64,000 nt of DNA from Simmondsia chinensis. Taxonomy: Eukaryota; Streptophyta; Magnoliopsida; Caryophyllales; Simmondsiaceae. Positions 23,125 through 33,116 of this stretch are shown here, one piece after another. Location: NCBI GenBank assembly GCA_018398585.1, contig JAGTTD010000015.1:8871001-8935000 (forward strand). Direction: 5' to 3'. Positions within the stretch are counted from its first letter, which is position 1. Each line of letters opens with the position of its first letter. Made by a program: the position numbers and the translations under genes. Under the pieces are notes generated by a model. That model worked only from the letters and a program-made list of their open reading frames with translations. It had not been told where the DNA came from and ran no database searches.

Positions 23125-23142
23125 TCGGATAGCGGGGAAATA

Positions 23143-24340
23143 ATGGCCATTCGAGGAAACCAAAAAGTAGCTCGTGAATGCTATTACGCCTCGTTAAAAA
23201 GTGATAGTTGCGAAATCTCATCGAGGGTGGGTACAGGCGAACCTAGCGTTTTCGAGGAAAGCGAATTTAAAGATTTAGACCAAGACTGGGGAAAATTAGA
23301 GGAGACAGAAGTGGAGGAGGGAAAAACTATAATAGTAGGCTATTGGCTATCAAAGGAAATAAAAAAAGAACTGGCTTTGCTATTAAAACAATATTGAGAC
23401 GTCTTTGCATACAACACCGATAAGATGACAGGAATTAAATGAGACGTTATAGTTCATAAAGTGAATGTTTTAGCAGGAACTTCCCCTATAAAACAAAAGA
23501 AAAGAAACTTTTGTGCTGAAAGAGAAGAAGCCATCAAAGCTGAGGTAAATAAACTATTACAATTAGGATTCATAAGAGAGGTTAGATATCTTAATTGGTT
23601 GGCCGATGTGGTATTGGTGAAAAACCCGAACGGAACTTGGGGAATGTGTATCAATTTTAGAGACCTGAACAAATTCTGCTCAAAAGATTCCTATCCCCTC
23701 CCTAAGATTGACCAACTTGTGCATTCCACGGCGGGAAACGAGCTATTCCATTTTATTGATGCCTTCTTGGGCTACCACCAAATAAAAATGGACTCGCGAA
23801 ACGAGGAAAAAAGCGTCATTCGTTACTAGTACAGGAACCTACTGTTACAAGGTGATGCCTGTTGGCCTCAAGAACATAGGTGCGACCTATCAACGATTCG
23901 TTAATAAGGTATTCGCTCAACAAATTGGGCATAATATGGAAGTTTATGTTGACGATATGATTGTCAGGTCACGCACTAAAGAAAATCACACACAAGACTT
24001 ACAGGAGACTCTGCAAAACCGCACAGGAATATCGTATGAAATTAAATCCCAACAAGTTTTTGTTTGGCATACCTGAATGAAAGTTTTTGGGCTACATTGT
24101 TAGTGCTCATACATTGTTAGTGCTCAAGGTGTTGAGGCCAATCCGGTGAAAATAAAGGCCATTCAGGAAATGGGGACTCTGAAAAGATTCAATGACGTAC
24201 AGCGACTTACGGGGCGGTTAGCCGCACTCAATACGTTTATCAATAAGTCCGTCGAAAAAGCGCTTTCATTCTTTCGAGTGCTAAGGAAAAAAAGGGGTCA
24301 ACTATGGGATAAGGAGTGCGAATGTGCTTTTTAACATGTC
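23143..24340 (+). pseudogene. Tat reverse transcriptase region, broken
   Basis: A linker is followed by RT blocks: AEREEAIKAEVNKLLQLGFI (about 23518-23577), WGMCINFRDLNKFC, SYPLPKIDQLV, FHFIDAFLGYHQIKM (to about 23790), and after a frameshift near 23828 VMPVGLKNIGATYQRFVNKV. The catalytic box is intact: YVDDMIV (about 23944-23964). KAIQEMGTLKRFNDVQRLTG (from about 24152) begins the connection to RNase H. There are stops at about 23395 and 24075 and at least two frameshifts. Confidence 0.85.
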
Positions 24341-25611
24341 AAAGAATATCTTGCACATCTTCTCTCCATGGCCAAACCCAATCCTGGAGAGATCCTGACT
24401 TTGTATGCAGCAGCCACAAATAAAACCACTAGCACTGTTCTAGCAGCCAATCGCTCAAAAGGACAAATCCTGATATATTTTGTTAGCTAGGTGTTGAAAT
24501 AGGCCGAATTAAGATATACTCAATTAGAAAAAAAATGGTGTTTTCCATTATAATGGCTTCTAGAAAACTTCGACCTTACTTTCAAGCACATACTATAAAC
24601 GTATTGACGGATCAACCCGTCAAGAAACTATTATCGAAGTCAGAATGCTCGGGCCGACCATTAGCTTGTGCCGTAGAATTATCAGAATATGACCCACATT
24701 ATCTATCACGGATTGCCATAAAAGCACAAGCCCTGTTAGACTTCCTTACTAAATGCAACTTCGAGGAAGAGCCAAGTCCCGGGCCAGAAAATGCTACTGA
24801 AGAAACGAAAGCAAGAATTGAAGACTCAAGTAATGAGACACCAGAAAAATTCCTAATATGGAATATATTTGTAGACAGTTCTTCAAGCCAAAAGGGTTCG
24901 GGAGCCGGAATTTTAATTCGAGTTCCTAAAGAGGTGACATATCGATACGCCCTACGTTTTCACAACCCACTAACTAATAACGAAACTGAGTACGAGGCCT
25001 TAATGCATGGAGCTAGTCTTGCGCAGACCACTGGAGCTCGCTTTGTAAGAATTCATAGTGGTTCACAGATAATAGTTAGCCAAGCAAATGGAGAATACGA
25101 AGTTAAGGAATCTAACGTACTTACATACCTTAAAATGTTTCTAGAACTAGCCACAAATTTTGTAAAGGCAGAGGTAACATACATCGACGTAAATGATAAT
25201 CACATAGCAGCTGAGTTGAGCAAATTAGCGAGCTCTCATCAGCCACCTTGTCAGACACAGCAAGTAATCAAATATCTCTGTCATGCAAAACAACCTTCAG
25301 ATGCTTTGGAAGCCAAAAAGTTAAGACGACAGGCCTCTCATTTTGTGCTCATAGAGGACCAGCTCTATAAGCGATCTTACTCTCATCCCTTACTCAAATG
25401 TGTGGAAATGGATGAAGGGCGAGAGATTCCAAAAGAAATTCATGAGGGTGAATGTGGAGGACATATAGGGGGACATGCACTTGCAAATAAAACTCTGCGA
25501 GTTGGATACTTTTGGCCCACCTTGAAGAAAAATGCCACAGAATTGGTATACCATTGCAAAGCTTGTCAACGATTTGCGCCGATCTATCATGCACCTACCA
25601 CCACTTTGTAG
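24341..25611 (+). pseudogene. Tat RNase H, second RNase H and integrase zinc domain
   Basis: The longest open part (from about 24535, about 358 codons) covers the end of the RT-linked RNase H (LRPYFQAHTINVLTDQPVKK). A second, archaeal-type RNase H follows (NIFVDSSSSQKGSGAGILI, then NNETEYEALMHGASLA and RIHSGSQIIVSQANGEYE, about 24868-25100). The integrase HHCC finger comes next (IHEGECGGHIGGHALANKT, then YHCKACQRFAP, about 25438-25580). The dual RNase H is the hallmark of the Tat branch. The frame closes at TTTL* just before the integrase core. Confidence 0.85.
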
Positions 25612-26060
25612 ACATTGATTAGTCCACCACCTTTTACGCAGTGGGGAATTGATATATTGGGTGCCTTTCTCTAGCCTCGGGACAAAGGAAGTTTGTGATA
25701 GCAACCATCGATTACTTCACCAAATGTGTTGAAGCCGAACTCATTAGATCTAGTAGAAGAAGTCCAACCTGAAGCTCTATTACATATGATAGCACAAAAT
25801 CAAGCAATGGAAAATACTTTACCCGTAAAGTAAGACTACAACAATTTCAGATAGGAGATTTCGTTCTAAGGCGCACGGAAGCTGAAGGAAAAGGTGCGGA
25901 ATTTGAAAAACTCACACCTAATTGGGAAGGTCCTTACAAGTAATCCAAGTCCTAAGAGAGGGAAGTTATCAACTATGCCGCTTAGACGAAACTAAGATAT
26001 CCAGAAGCTGGAATACATAGAACCTCATAAAATATTACCTGTAACTCTGCCACAAACTTA
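25612..26060 (+). pseudogene. Tat integrase core (internally deleted) and C-terminus
   Basis: The core starts normally (SPPPFTQWGIDILGAF, then VIATIDYFTKCVEAE, about 25620-25740) with the first catalytic Asp. It then jumps within a few codons to the distal DLVEEVQPEALLHMIAQNQA (about 25750-25810) and the GPY-like end (FQIGDFVLRRTEAEGKGAEF, about 25838-25898). The middle of the core, including the second Asp and the Glu, is missing. The polyprotein cannot integrate DNA by itself. Confidence 0.8.
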
Positions 26061-26299
26061 AGCATATAATGAGCCTTCCTTTTGTGTAAACGTATGTTAG
26101 CTGTCTTGTACAATTATAATTACACGTTGAATAAATGCGACAGTAGTTATATACGGCGTAAAGGTTTTCTATTTTCGTTAAATACTAAAAAAAAAAAAAT
26201 TTAAGCGGACAAATATCAGATTCTTCTTATATCACAGGTAAATAAAGGCGTAAACAATAAAACAAAAAAGAGAGCGGGGAGATGCAACTACGTATTTTC

Positions 26300-26400
26300 A
26301 CTTGTTAGAGGTACAACCCTTCACCTGTCGGAGGTACCACCCTTCAACTATTAAAGGTGCAACCCTTCGCTTATTAAAGGTGCAACCATCCATCTGTTGA
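26300..26400 (+). repeat. Short tandem repeat, about 24-bp unit
   Basis: Four imperfect units of the form CTRTTARAGGTGCAACCCTTC, directly upstream of the 81-bp array. Confidence 0.7.
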
Positions 26401-27120
26401 AAAGAGAGATATCATTTATCTATCGATAATATGAAACCACACAACATTGTTAATAAAACGACATGACTTTCCACCTATTAAAAAGAAAGGTATCATACAC
26501 CTATCGACAGTATAAGACAAAACCACATTGTTAATCAAACGACATGACTTTCCATCTATTAAAAAGAAAGATATCATACACCTATCGACGATACGAGACA
26601 ACATAACATTTTTAATCAAACGGCATAACTTTCCACCTATTAAAAAGAAAAGATACCCTACACCTATCAACGATACGAAACAGCACAACATTATCAATCA
26701 AACGACATGACTTTCCACCTGTTCAAAAGAAAGACATCATACACTTATCGACGATATAAAACCGCACAACATTGTTAATCAAACGACATGACTTTCCACC
26801 TTTTAAAAAGAAAGATACCATCTACCTATCAACGATATGACACCACACAACATTGTTAATCAAACGACATAACTTTCTACCTGTTAAAAAGAAAAGATAC
26901 CCTACACCTATCAACAATACAAAAAAACACAACATTTTTAATCAAACGGCATAATTTTCCAAAATACAAGATCACACAACAGTGTCAATCAAACAATGTG
27001 GCTCTTCACCTGTTAAAAGGAGAAAACTATTATATACTTATCAAAGATAGAAAAGAACATGACACTGTTAAGTAAGCAACACAACTCTCCACTTGTTAAA
27101 AAGAATGTCCTACACTTGTT
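26401..27120 (+). repeat. 81-bp tandem array (about 9 units) in the Tat 3' region
   Basis: Each unit starts TTAATCAAACGACATGACTT, passes TCCACCTRTTAAAAAGAAAG and ACACCTATCGACGATA, and ends ACACAACATT. A full unit counted at about 26531 is 81 bp. One unit (about 26939-26985) has an internal deletion and the last ones are diverged. Because 81 is a multiple of three, some frames stay open across units and give a repetitive peptide; I do not regard that as a gene. Confidence 0.85.
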
Positions 27121-27279
27121 GAAAGCACAATCATACAAAGTCAAGTATACCCATTTGTAAAGTAAAGTTCCCATTTGAACACACAAGCGTCTCATATACC
27201 AAGATACCATCACTCATGCTTATCCATCATACTATCAATAGGAAAATGAAAGCAAGTTGTAACCTCATAAAACCTAAGC

Positions 27280-29298
27280 TCACGAGTGAGCATTACCTCT
27301 AGCAGAGGGAGAAGCATCCCTCTGAGTTAAATTTTCATTAATCTCGTTGGTAATTTGAGAGATTAAGGAACCTACTACAGGACGAGTAAAGTTGGGACCA
27401 CCATCATCAATCTTCTGAGATATGCAAGAAAAAGCCGAATTCATGCCAGCCCAATAAAAGTCACTCTGGATAATCTGAAATTCAGAACTAGACTTAAAAG
27501 TGGTAATAGCCTCCATGGGAGCTCAAAGAAGCACAGCCCAAAGATCATCAATCTACACGTCCTTACTACATAAATCTCTCACTTGACGACAGTTATCAGC
27601 CCGCGGCCCATCCAACCTCCTTTGAAACCGCTCCACTTCGGGATGAAAGTCTTCTTGTTGCCTCAGAGATGCACTTCAAATGGCCTGAAGATCTTGACAA
27701 CGGGCCATGGCGTTTGTATAGGACGCGGCCATTGGACTCAAATAACCCAAGACACCTAGATGCTATAAAGAAGATCCATATAAACACACCAACAGTAAGT
27801 AAGAGTACTAAGGGAAAAAAAATGAAGAAGAGGAATGAATACTTTAAGTACAAATCATCACCTCTGATAGGGTAAAAGAACTCTGAGGGCTCAAGGTCCC
27901 AGGAGGTGACAGCTCTTCGAAAACTCAAAGCAAGGACGCAAAATCTGTTAGAGGATGGGGGAAAGTAGAAGTATTCCCCCAGCGAGCCGAGGTATTATCC
28001 GTAGGTAAATCCCTCACCCAAGAAATGGGAGGAAGTGGCAGCAAATGGATGACAACAAGAGCATCCAGTGTAGCGAGATTTTGCACCAACTCGGAACGTG
28101 CTCGAACGTTCCTCCCTTCAGGATGTGAGTCTAACTGAGTAGGCCGACCCCGAGGAGGTAGCAGTGTAATGTCGCTACGTACGTGGCATCGAGCAGAGCC
28201 TTCACCCTCCAAAACCGGTTGTGTTATGCGAACTGGGGTGTCCTCAGAAGGAGGCTGTACCGAGGGTCCAGCGGAAGCACCCATATCGGTATGCTCTGAG
28301 CTGCCCTGAGGAGAATCCGAAACAAAATAGTGGGCAATATTCAAGTTATCTACTTCCTCTGCTGCATTATAAAAAAGAAACAGTGGCAAAAGTCAAAAAT
28401 AATAAGCATTTACCGTTATGCAGTAAAAAAATGGTATACTTTAGCCAAAAAAGGTCAAACATTAGAGACTCATACGCCTGGAAAAGGTTTCATGCTTAAC
28501 CCGGCCTTGGCAAGCACTATCTCTTTGCAAAGAAGTGAGCGAGTGGCTACAAAACAGTCCTCATCATAATTTGTATCAAAATAGTTGATAATCACCCAAT
28601 CTTAGGGAGCCAACTCTTCTAAACGTGGTCTAGGGGTACGTGTTAACTTATGCCACACCATAGGATAATTATGAAGAGTAGGGGGGTGGACCCATAAAAA
28701 CTTGTTCAACCAAGTTTTGAGGTTGGACGGATTATCCTCAACAAAATGCCAACTCCTGCGGCTCTCAAATGAGAAAGTGCTTCGGCTCTTTTTGACTTTA
28801 AATAAATAGTCAAAGGCCTTACAAGAAGCCATAAAACCCTTAACAAATCAAGTAATCAAAAATCCATATACATTCCGAAGACCATTAGGGGTCACTTGGC
28901 AAGGGCATAAGGTATACCGCTCCAATAAATTAGACACAAAAAAAAAGGAAGCGGAAACCTTAGCCCGGCACTTAAGGACTCCAAGGTCACCGAAAAACAG
29001 TCATGCCGAGGGGGAAATAATAAGTGGTCAGTTTCCTTAGGAGCCCATATTCGTACTACAAAGGAAAATAGTACTTCTCTCTAATAAAAGCAATTTTCTC
29101 TACATTTGAATAACATTGGGCAAACCATTTAAAAGGCCTAATGTGTGCAATATGTGGGAATTCATCACCCCACACTCTAGCCTCATTAAAAATCCTAACG
29201 GTAGAAGCAAGATTAGACACGGGATCGGAAGTGGAAGGCTGGTTTTCGGCTTGATTGCCACGATTCATACTTCGAGTCCTACTTCTACACTGAACCAT
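27280..29298 (-). pseudogene. Antisense ORF of the Tat element (putative gypsy type transposon domain)
   Basis: ATG at 29298 on the strand opposite gag-pol. The N-terminus is Arg/Ser/Asn-rich (MVQCRSRTRSMNRGNQAEN). After frameshifts it gives LESLSAGLRFPLPFFF, PCQVTPNGLRNVYGFLI and SFESRRSWHFVEDNPSNLK (about 28725-28980), matching from memory the Transposase_28 family (PF04195) found in Tat antisense ORFs. A Pro/Ser-rich part (AEEVDNLNIAHYFVSDSPQG, about 28290-28350) and a hydrophobic segment (FPLVLLLTVGVFIWIFFIAS, about 27765-27825) follow. At least three frameshifts, one in the A9 run at about 28937-28946, and several stops break it. Function of the family is unknown. Confidence 0.65.
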
Positions 29299-29305
29299 TT
29301 TTTAT

Positions 29306-30124
29306 CTGCATTAAAATCACCCTAATAAGTATAACATTAATCAAAAAACACATACACATACGCGAATAGAAGACAGAGACTATCCGATAACCGATCCCTG
29401 ATTCATAGGAGATAAAATAACTTCTAGCCTAACAAGAACTACAGGGTTATCCAAAACACTCCAATAGTAGGAAGAACTATGGCTGTTGGCACCCGAACTC
29501 ATTTTCACAAACAAAATCACCTTAACTACAACCCCCCCCACAAAAAAAAAAACTTATGCTTTTTACGATGAATGGGACACAATAAGGGGGTCAGGAAAAA
29601 TAAAGCTGTTAGCACCCACAAGTCAACATGGAACATGCTATAAAGAAGATTTTGACCAAATTAATAGCCAAAAATGTCCACAAATAGTTAAAAACATCCA
29701 AAGAATAACACGACAACTCACACACTACATTAGAACAAGGGAGATTTTAATCGAAGGCATGCAAGCTAAAGCTGTTAACACCCATAAGTCAACACGGCAC
29801 ATGCTATAAAGAAGATTTTTAACCAAATTAATTGCTAGAAACATTCACAAATAGTTAGTAACATCTACAAACCAACACAATAGGGCATACATTACAAATA
29901 GCAAGTTAATGTCAATTAAAGAGGGCAAGTGTGACTTGTAAAACTATCCTGAAAGCAAAACCTTCTGTAAAACTAAGCTAAAATCAAATTAAAGCTTAAA
30001 ATAAAACCCTATCCACACAAAAACCATGAAAATCGCAACCAACAACCTCCATTTTCAACATATGGTAAAAAAACCTCGCTCATTTCTACAAAATTAGGGC
30101 AAAAAGAGATAAAAGATATCATAC
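29306..30124 (-). other. Candidate leader intron of the antisense gene
   Basis: On the minus strand, TACTAG|GTATGAT (exon end 30125, GT at 30124-30123) and TTTTAATGCAG|ATAAAAAATGG (AG ending at 29306) form plausible plant splice sites. The ATG at 29298 lies seven bases into the second exon. The 819-nt interval is AT-rich. It contains a 166-bp-period duplication (AAAGCTGTTA at 29602 and 29768). This is an inference from motifs; no transcript evidence is available. Confidence 0.45.
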
Positions 30125-30318
30125 CTAGTATCAAAACGCGATGAAATCACAAGAAGTAGAAGAAAAACGAGCCAAAACAACCACTAGAGGGGAAGATAAA
30201 CGAAAAACTTGAAGAAGAAAAGGGGAAGACAAAATCCGTGGAGAAGAAAAAAAAAGGAGAGAGAGAAGGAAAAAAAAAGAGAAGAAAAAGAAAAAGAAAG
30301 AAAAAAGAAAAAGGAAAA
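30125..30318 (-). promoter_or_regulatory. CT-rich leader of the antisense gene (79-nt purine tract on the + strand)
   Basis: 30240-30318 is uninterrupted A/G on the + strand, hence a pyrimidine-rich leader for minus-strand transcription, like the Y-patch and CT-rich 5' UTRs of plant genes. The remaining 115 nt to the candidate splice donor are also CT-rich. Such a tract could also adopt triplex (H-DNA) structure. Confidence 0.5.
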
Positions 30319-31100
30319 TAATTTTATACACTGAGGGCTACGTTAAACGCCCACCAATACAAAAATATGAGATATAAATAATTTTATACATTGAGGGCTG
30401 CGTTAAACGCCCACCAGTGTAAAAATGGGAGATATAAGTAGTTGAAATTATAAATAGTTTTATACACTGGGGGATGCTTAAACTCCCACCAGTGTAGAAA
30501 TAGGAGATATAAGTAGTTAAAATTATAAACAGTTTTATACAGTAGGGGCTGCATTAAACGCCCACCAGAGTGGAAATGGGAGATATAAGTAGTTGAAATT
30601 ATAAATAGTTTTATGCACTGGGGGCTGCGTTAAACGCCCACCAGTGTAGAAATGGGAACTATAAGTAGTTGAAATTATAAATAGTTTTATACACTAGGGG
30701 CTACGTTAAACGCCCACTGCTATAGAAATGGGAGATATAAGTAGTTAAAATTATAAATAGTCTTTTTACACTGGGGGCTGCGTTAAACGCCCATCAGTTT
30801 AGAAATGGGAGATATAAGTGGTTAAAATTATAAAGTGAGGGCTGTGTTAAACGCCTGCCAGTGTAAAAGTAGAAGATATAAGTAGTCAAAATTATAAATA
30901 ATTTTATACACTGGAGGCTACGTTAAATTCCCGCCAATGTACAAATGGGAGTCATAAGTGATTAGAATTATTTTGCATACTGAGAGCTACGTTAAATACC
31001 TACCAGTGTAATAACTAGAAGATACGAACAGTGGAAATCATGAACAAATTTACACACTGGGAGTTATGTTGAACCCTAACCAATTTACAAATGAATAACA
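30319..31100 (-). repeat. 76-bp tandem array with a minus-strand TATA motif in most units
   Basis: About ten units. The spacing of TTTTATAC at 30382, 30458, 30533, 30609 and 30685 gives a 75-76 bp period. Unit core on +: ACTGGGGGCTGCGTTAAACG, then CCCACCAGTGTAGAAATGGG. On the minus strand the unit reads GTGTATAAAAC, a TATA box; it is intact in about six units and altered at 30609 (TTATGC), 30764 and in the distal units. The copy nearest the CT-rich leader (30322-30329) is intact. Confidence 0.85.
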
Positions 31101-31129
31101 TAAGTAATCAAAATGGTCACATGCCCTGA

Positions 31130-31300
31130 TGAACTATATAAAACACTTACTACTACAACAACAATCCCAGTGCCTCAAGGGCTCCCGCAAAAGCTAGGTC
31201 TGGGGAGGGGGGAGGTAGATGTACGCAGCCTTCCCCCTTCAGGGTGTCAACCTAAAGAGAGGCTGTTTCCGAGGACACCCAACTTGAGAGGTAAGTCTTC
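31130..31300 (-). mobile_element. SINE (Au-like body) with TTG tail, minus strand
   Basis: On + the order is a tail ACTACTACAACAACAA (31142-31157), CAGTGCCTCAAGGGCTCCCG, GGTCTGGGGAGGG, GATGTACGCAGCC and GAGAGGCTGTTTCCGAGG (to about 31276). This is the reverse of the 3' body of Au-type plant SINEs as I recall it (GGAAACAGCCTC, then GGCTGCGTAC, ending in a TTG-rich tail). The same body occurs at 62174-62300. The head right of 31300 is not recognisable as tRNA or 5S. It is inserted in the Tat element downstream of the 76-bp array. Confidence 0.7.
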
Positions 31301-31700
31301 ATCGCCTCACGGGGACCTGGGCCGATCGACTGGCTGCAATTTGTTCCTGGGGAGGTGTCGGGCAGGGCTGCCTTGAGGTGGGGGGAGAGGGGAGAGGAGT
31401 GATGGTAGTGGTGGTGAGGGGGGCGGGGTGTTGGCTACAGAGAATAGAATAAAAGAATTGCCCAAGTAAATACCTAAATAAAAATTATCAAATAATTATA
31501 CATCCCTAATTCTTACAATTCACCTATTTCATTTCCCTCACAACACATCCAAAACACTTTCTTTCATTCATACAAATATATTTACATAACACACCTAAGA
31601 CGAGCTTATCTGATAGCTCAGAACCAACCACGACAGAGTACAGAATTATTTAACTACAACACGTACCCTCAGTCAGCCCAAGAAGACATCAAAATAAAAT
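31301..31700. other. Unassigned sequence, G-rich then AT-rich
   Basis: 31376-31435 is G-rich (GGGGGGAGAGGGGAGAGG and similar), possibly the diverged head of the SINE. The rest is AT-rich and non-coding. Confidence 0.35.
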
Positions 31701-31713
31701 AGCAACAGCACAC

Positions 31714-32662
31714 TCAAACAGAAAAATTACAAGCAAACTTGTGTAGGCATTGTCCAAAATACATCCTAGACGCAAAGTAGCCCACGAGCATAAACTGGAG
31801 CACCACAAGGATGAAATGAATTCCAATATGCAGACAAGCGCGCCCATTCCCCATATCCATGTGGACATACGACCCGGAGTGCCCCATGATGAGGCCTAAA
31901 GAAAGCATAACTATAAACTTTAAACTCAGTACAAAAGATCACGAGAAAGTCCATCGTGGTAAAACCTGTTACACCTACATTTCCTTGTGAATTCAGATGA
32001 CGGATATCAAAGAAAATGTTTCGAACCAAAGACCATGAACTCGCATCCCTTTCAATCTAAAAGACTCCACAAGGAAAGAGCCAAGCAATGCAACATAGCC
32101 AAACAGAGACATCCCTTCCAACAGAAAATTCCTAAACGTTGACTACAACCGACTTCCTCACAGATACTCAGAGGAAGGAATAAAAGTGTAGCAAAGCCCT
32201 CCTTTATATCCTACGACACATTGTACGAATAAAAATATGGAGAGTCTAGCGTAAAATAACCACCAAACTCTGATTAAAGGCATAATACTTCATTGCAAAA
32301 CACCGGACGAATGAAATCTATTGTACCTCCCCCCGTATTAACATCCGCCTGATAACGCTAGATACCACGATCAAAGTAAAAAACTGAGTACCAGTCCCCT
32401 TTAGCCTAAGAGTCATTTCGTAAATTGGCCTCAAGATTATGATCAAACACGAAAATAAGGTAATCAAAGGATAAAGAGAAACATCTTTAGAACAAACAAA
32501 CACCACAATAAGGGTACTACTTGGATAGCATAACTCTTCAGGTAAGAAGAATGGAAGATATATCCTGGTGGCTGGATTACATATAGATAAACCCGTAGGC
32601 CTATAAAAAGGAATGCCTCGACATAACACTAATCCATTACTCACCCCACGATTTCCTTACCC
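31714..32662 (-). pseudogene. Possible F-box-associated domain fragment
   Basis: The minus strand from about 32644 gives SNGLVLC, then GLSICNPATRIYLPF and PEELCYPSS. This recalls the start of plant F-box-associated domains, where NPxTRxxxxLP is the signature. EMTLRLKGTGTQFF follows at the place of the usual E-V-(Y/F)-x-L-(G/R)-x-x-x-W block. Further down, WNSFHPCGAPVYARGLL (about 31785-31840) resembles the YxxGxxxW segment. Frames shift and stops intervene and no F-box motif is seen. The resemblance is partial and from memory. Confidence 0.35.
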
Positions 32663-33116
32663 TCCGTAAAAAAATGTACGGACCTAGGAAGAAGGCAAGA
32701 TGCAAAAAAAGGCGGGTGTAATGAATGCATCTCCACATGTTTGCTAAAAGGAGGGCAGTACCTATTTAGGATAAGCACATTATCTACTGGGCGTCGGAAG
32801 CAATTCATAGATTGATCTTTTACAAAATCGGCCCGAAGGAAAAGCTGACGGCAAAATTGAGAAACTGTACGGCATCAGTTTAAAGCCTTAGCAGACAGCA
32901 ACAAGAATATTAGAGATAAAATATATGTCGAAAACATTTCCATCCTGAAGTGTTAGAAGCTAGAAAATTAAAAATAAGGGAACGCTCGTCAAAGATGGTT
33001 TTTATACAAGAGAGAAAGAAGAAGTAACTTAAACATTACAAGCAAAAGTTGAAAATAAAAGAGAGATTATCACATTAAAGCAACACTTATGAAAGGAAGA
33101 GTAGAAGAAAATAACA
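32663..33116. other. Non-coding stretch before the 3' LTR, with A/G-rich tract
   Basis: No coding match. GAAAGGAAGAGTAGAAGAAAA at 33091-33111 could be the polypurine tract preceding the 3' LTR, although the exact LTR start is uncertain. Confidence 0.4.

Noticed and set aside
26416..26697. Minus-strand frame with a repeated CMIPFFLIGGKSCRLINN-type peptide
   Set aside because: It follows the 81-bp array, whose length keeps frames open by chance; other units break it.
27669..27875. Plus-strand 68-codon frame
   Set aside because: It lies opposite the antisense ORF region and has no similarity to Tat sense proteins.
31113..31376. Plus-strand 87-codon frame
   Set aside because: It crosses the SINE and reads its non-coding body.
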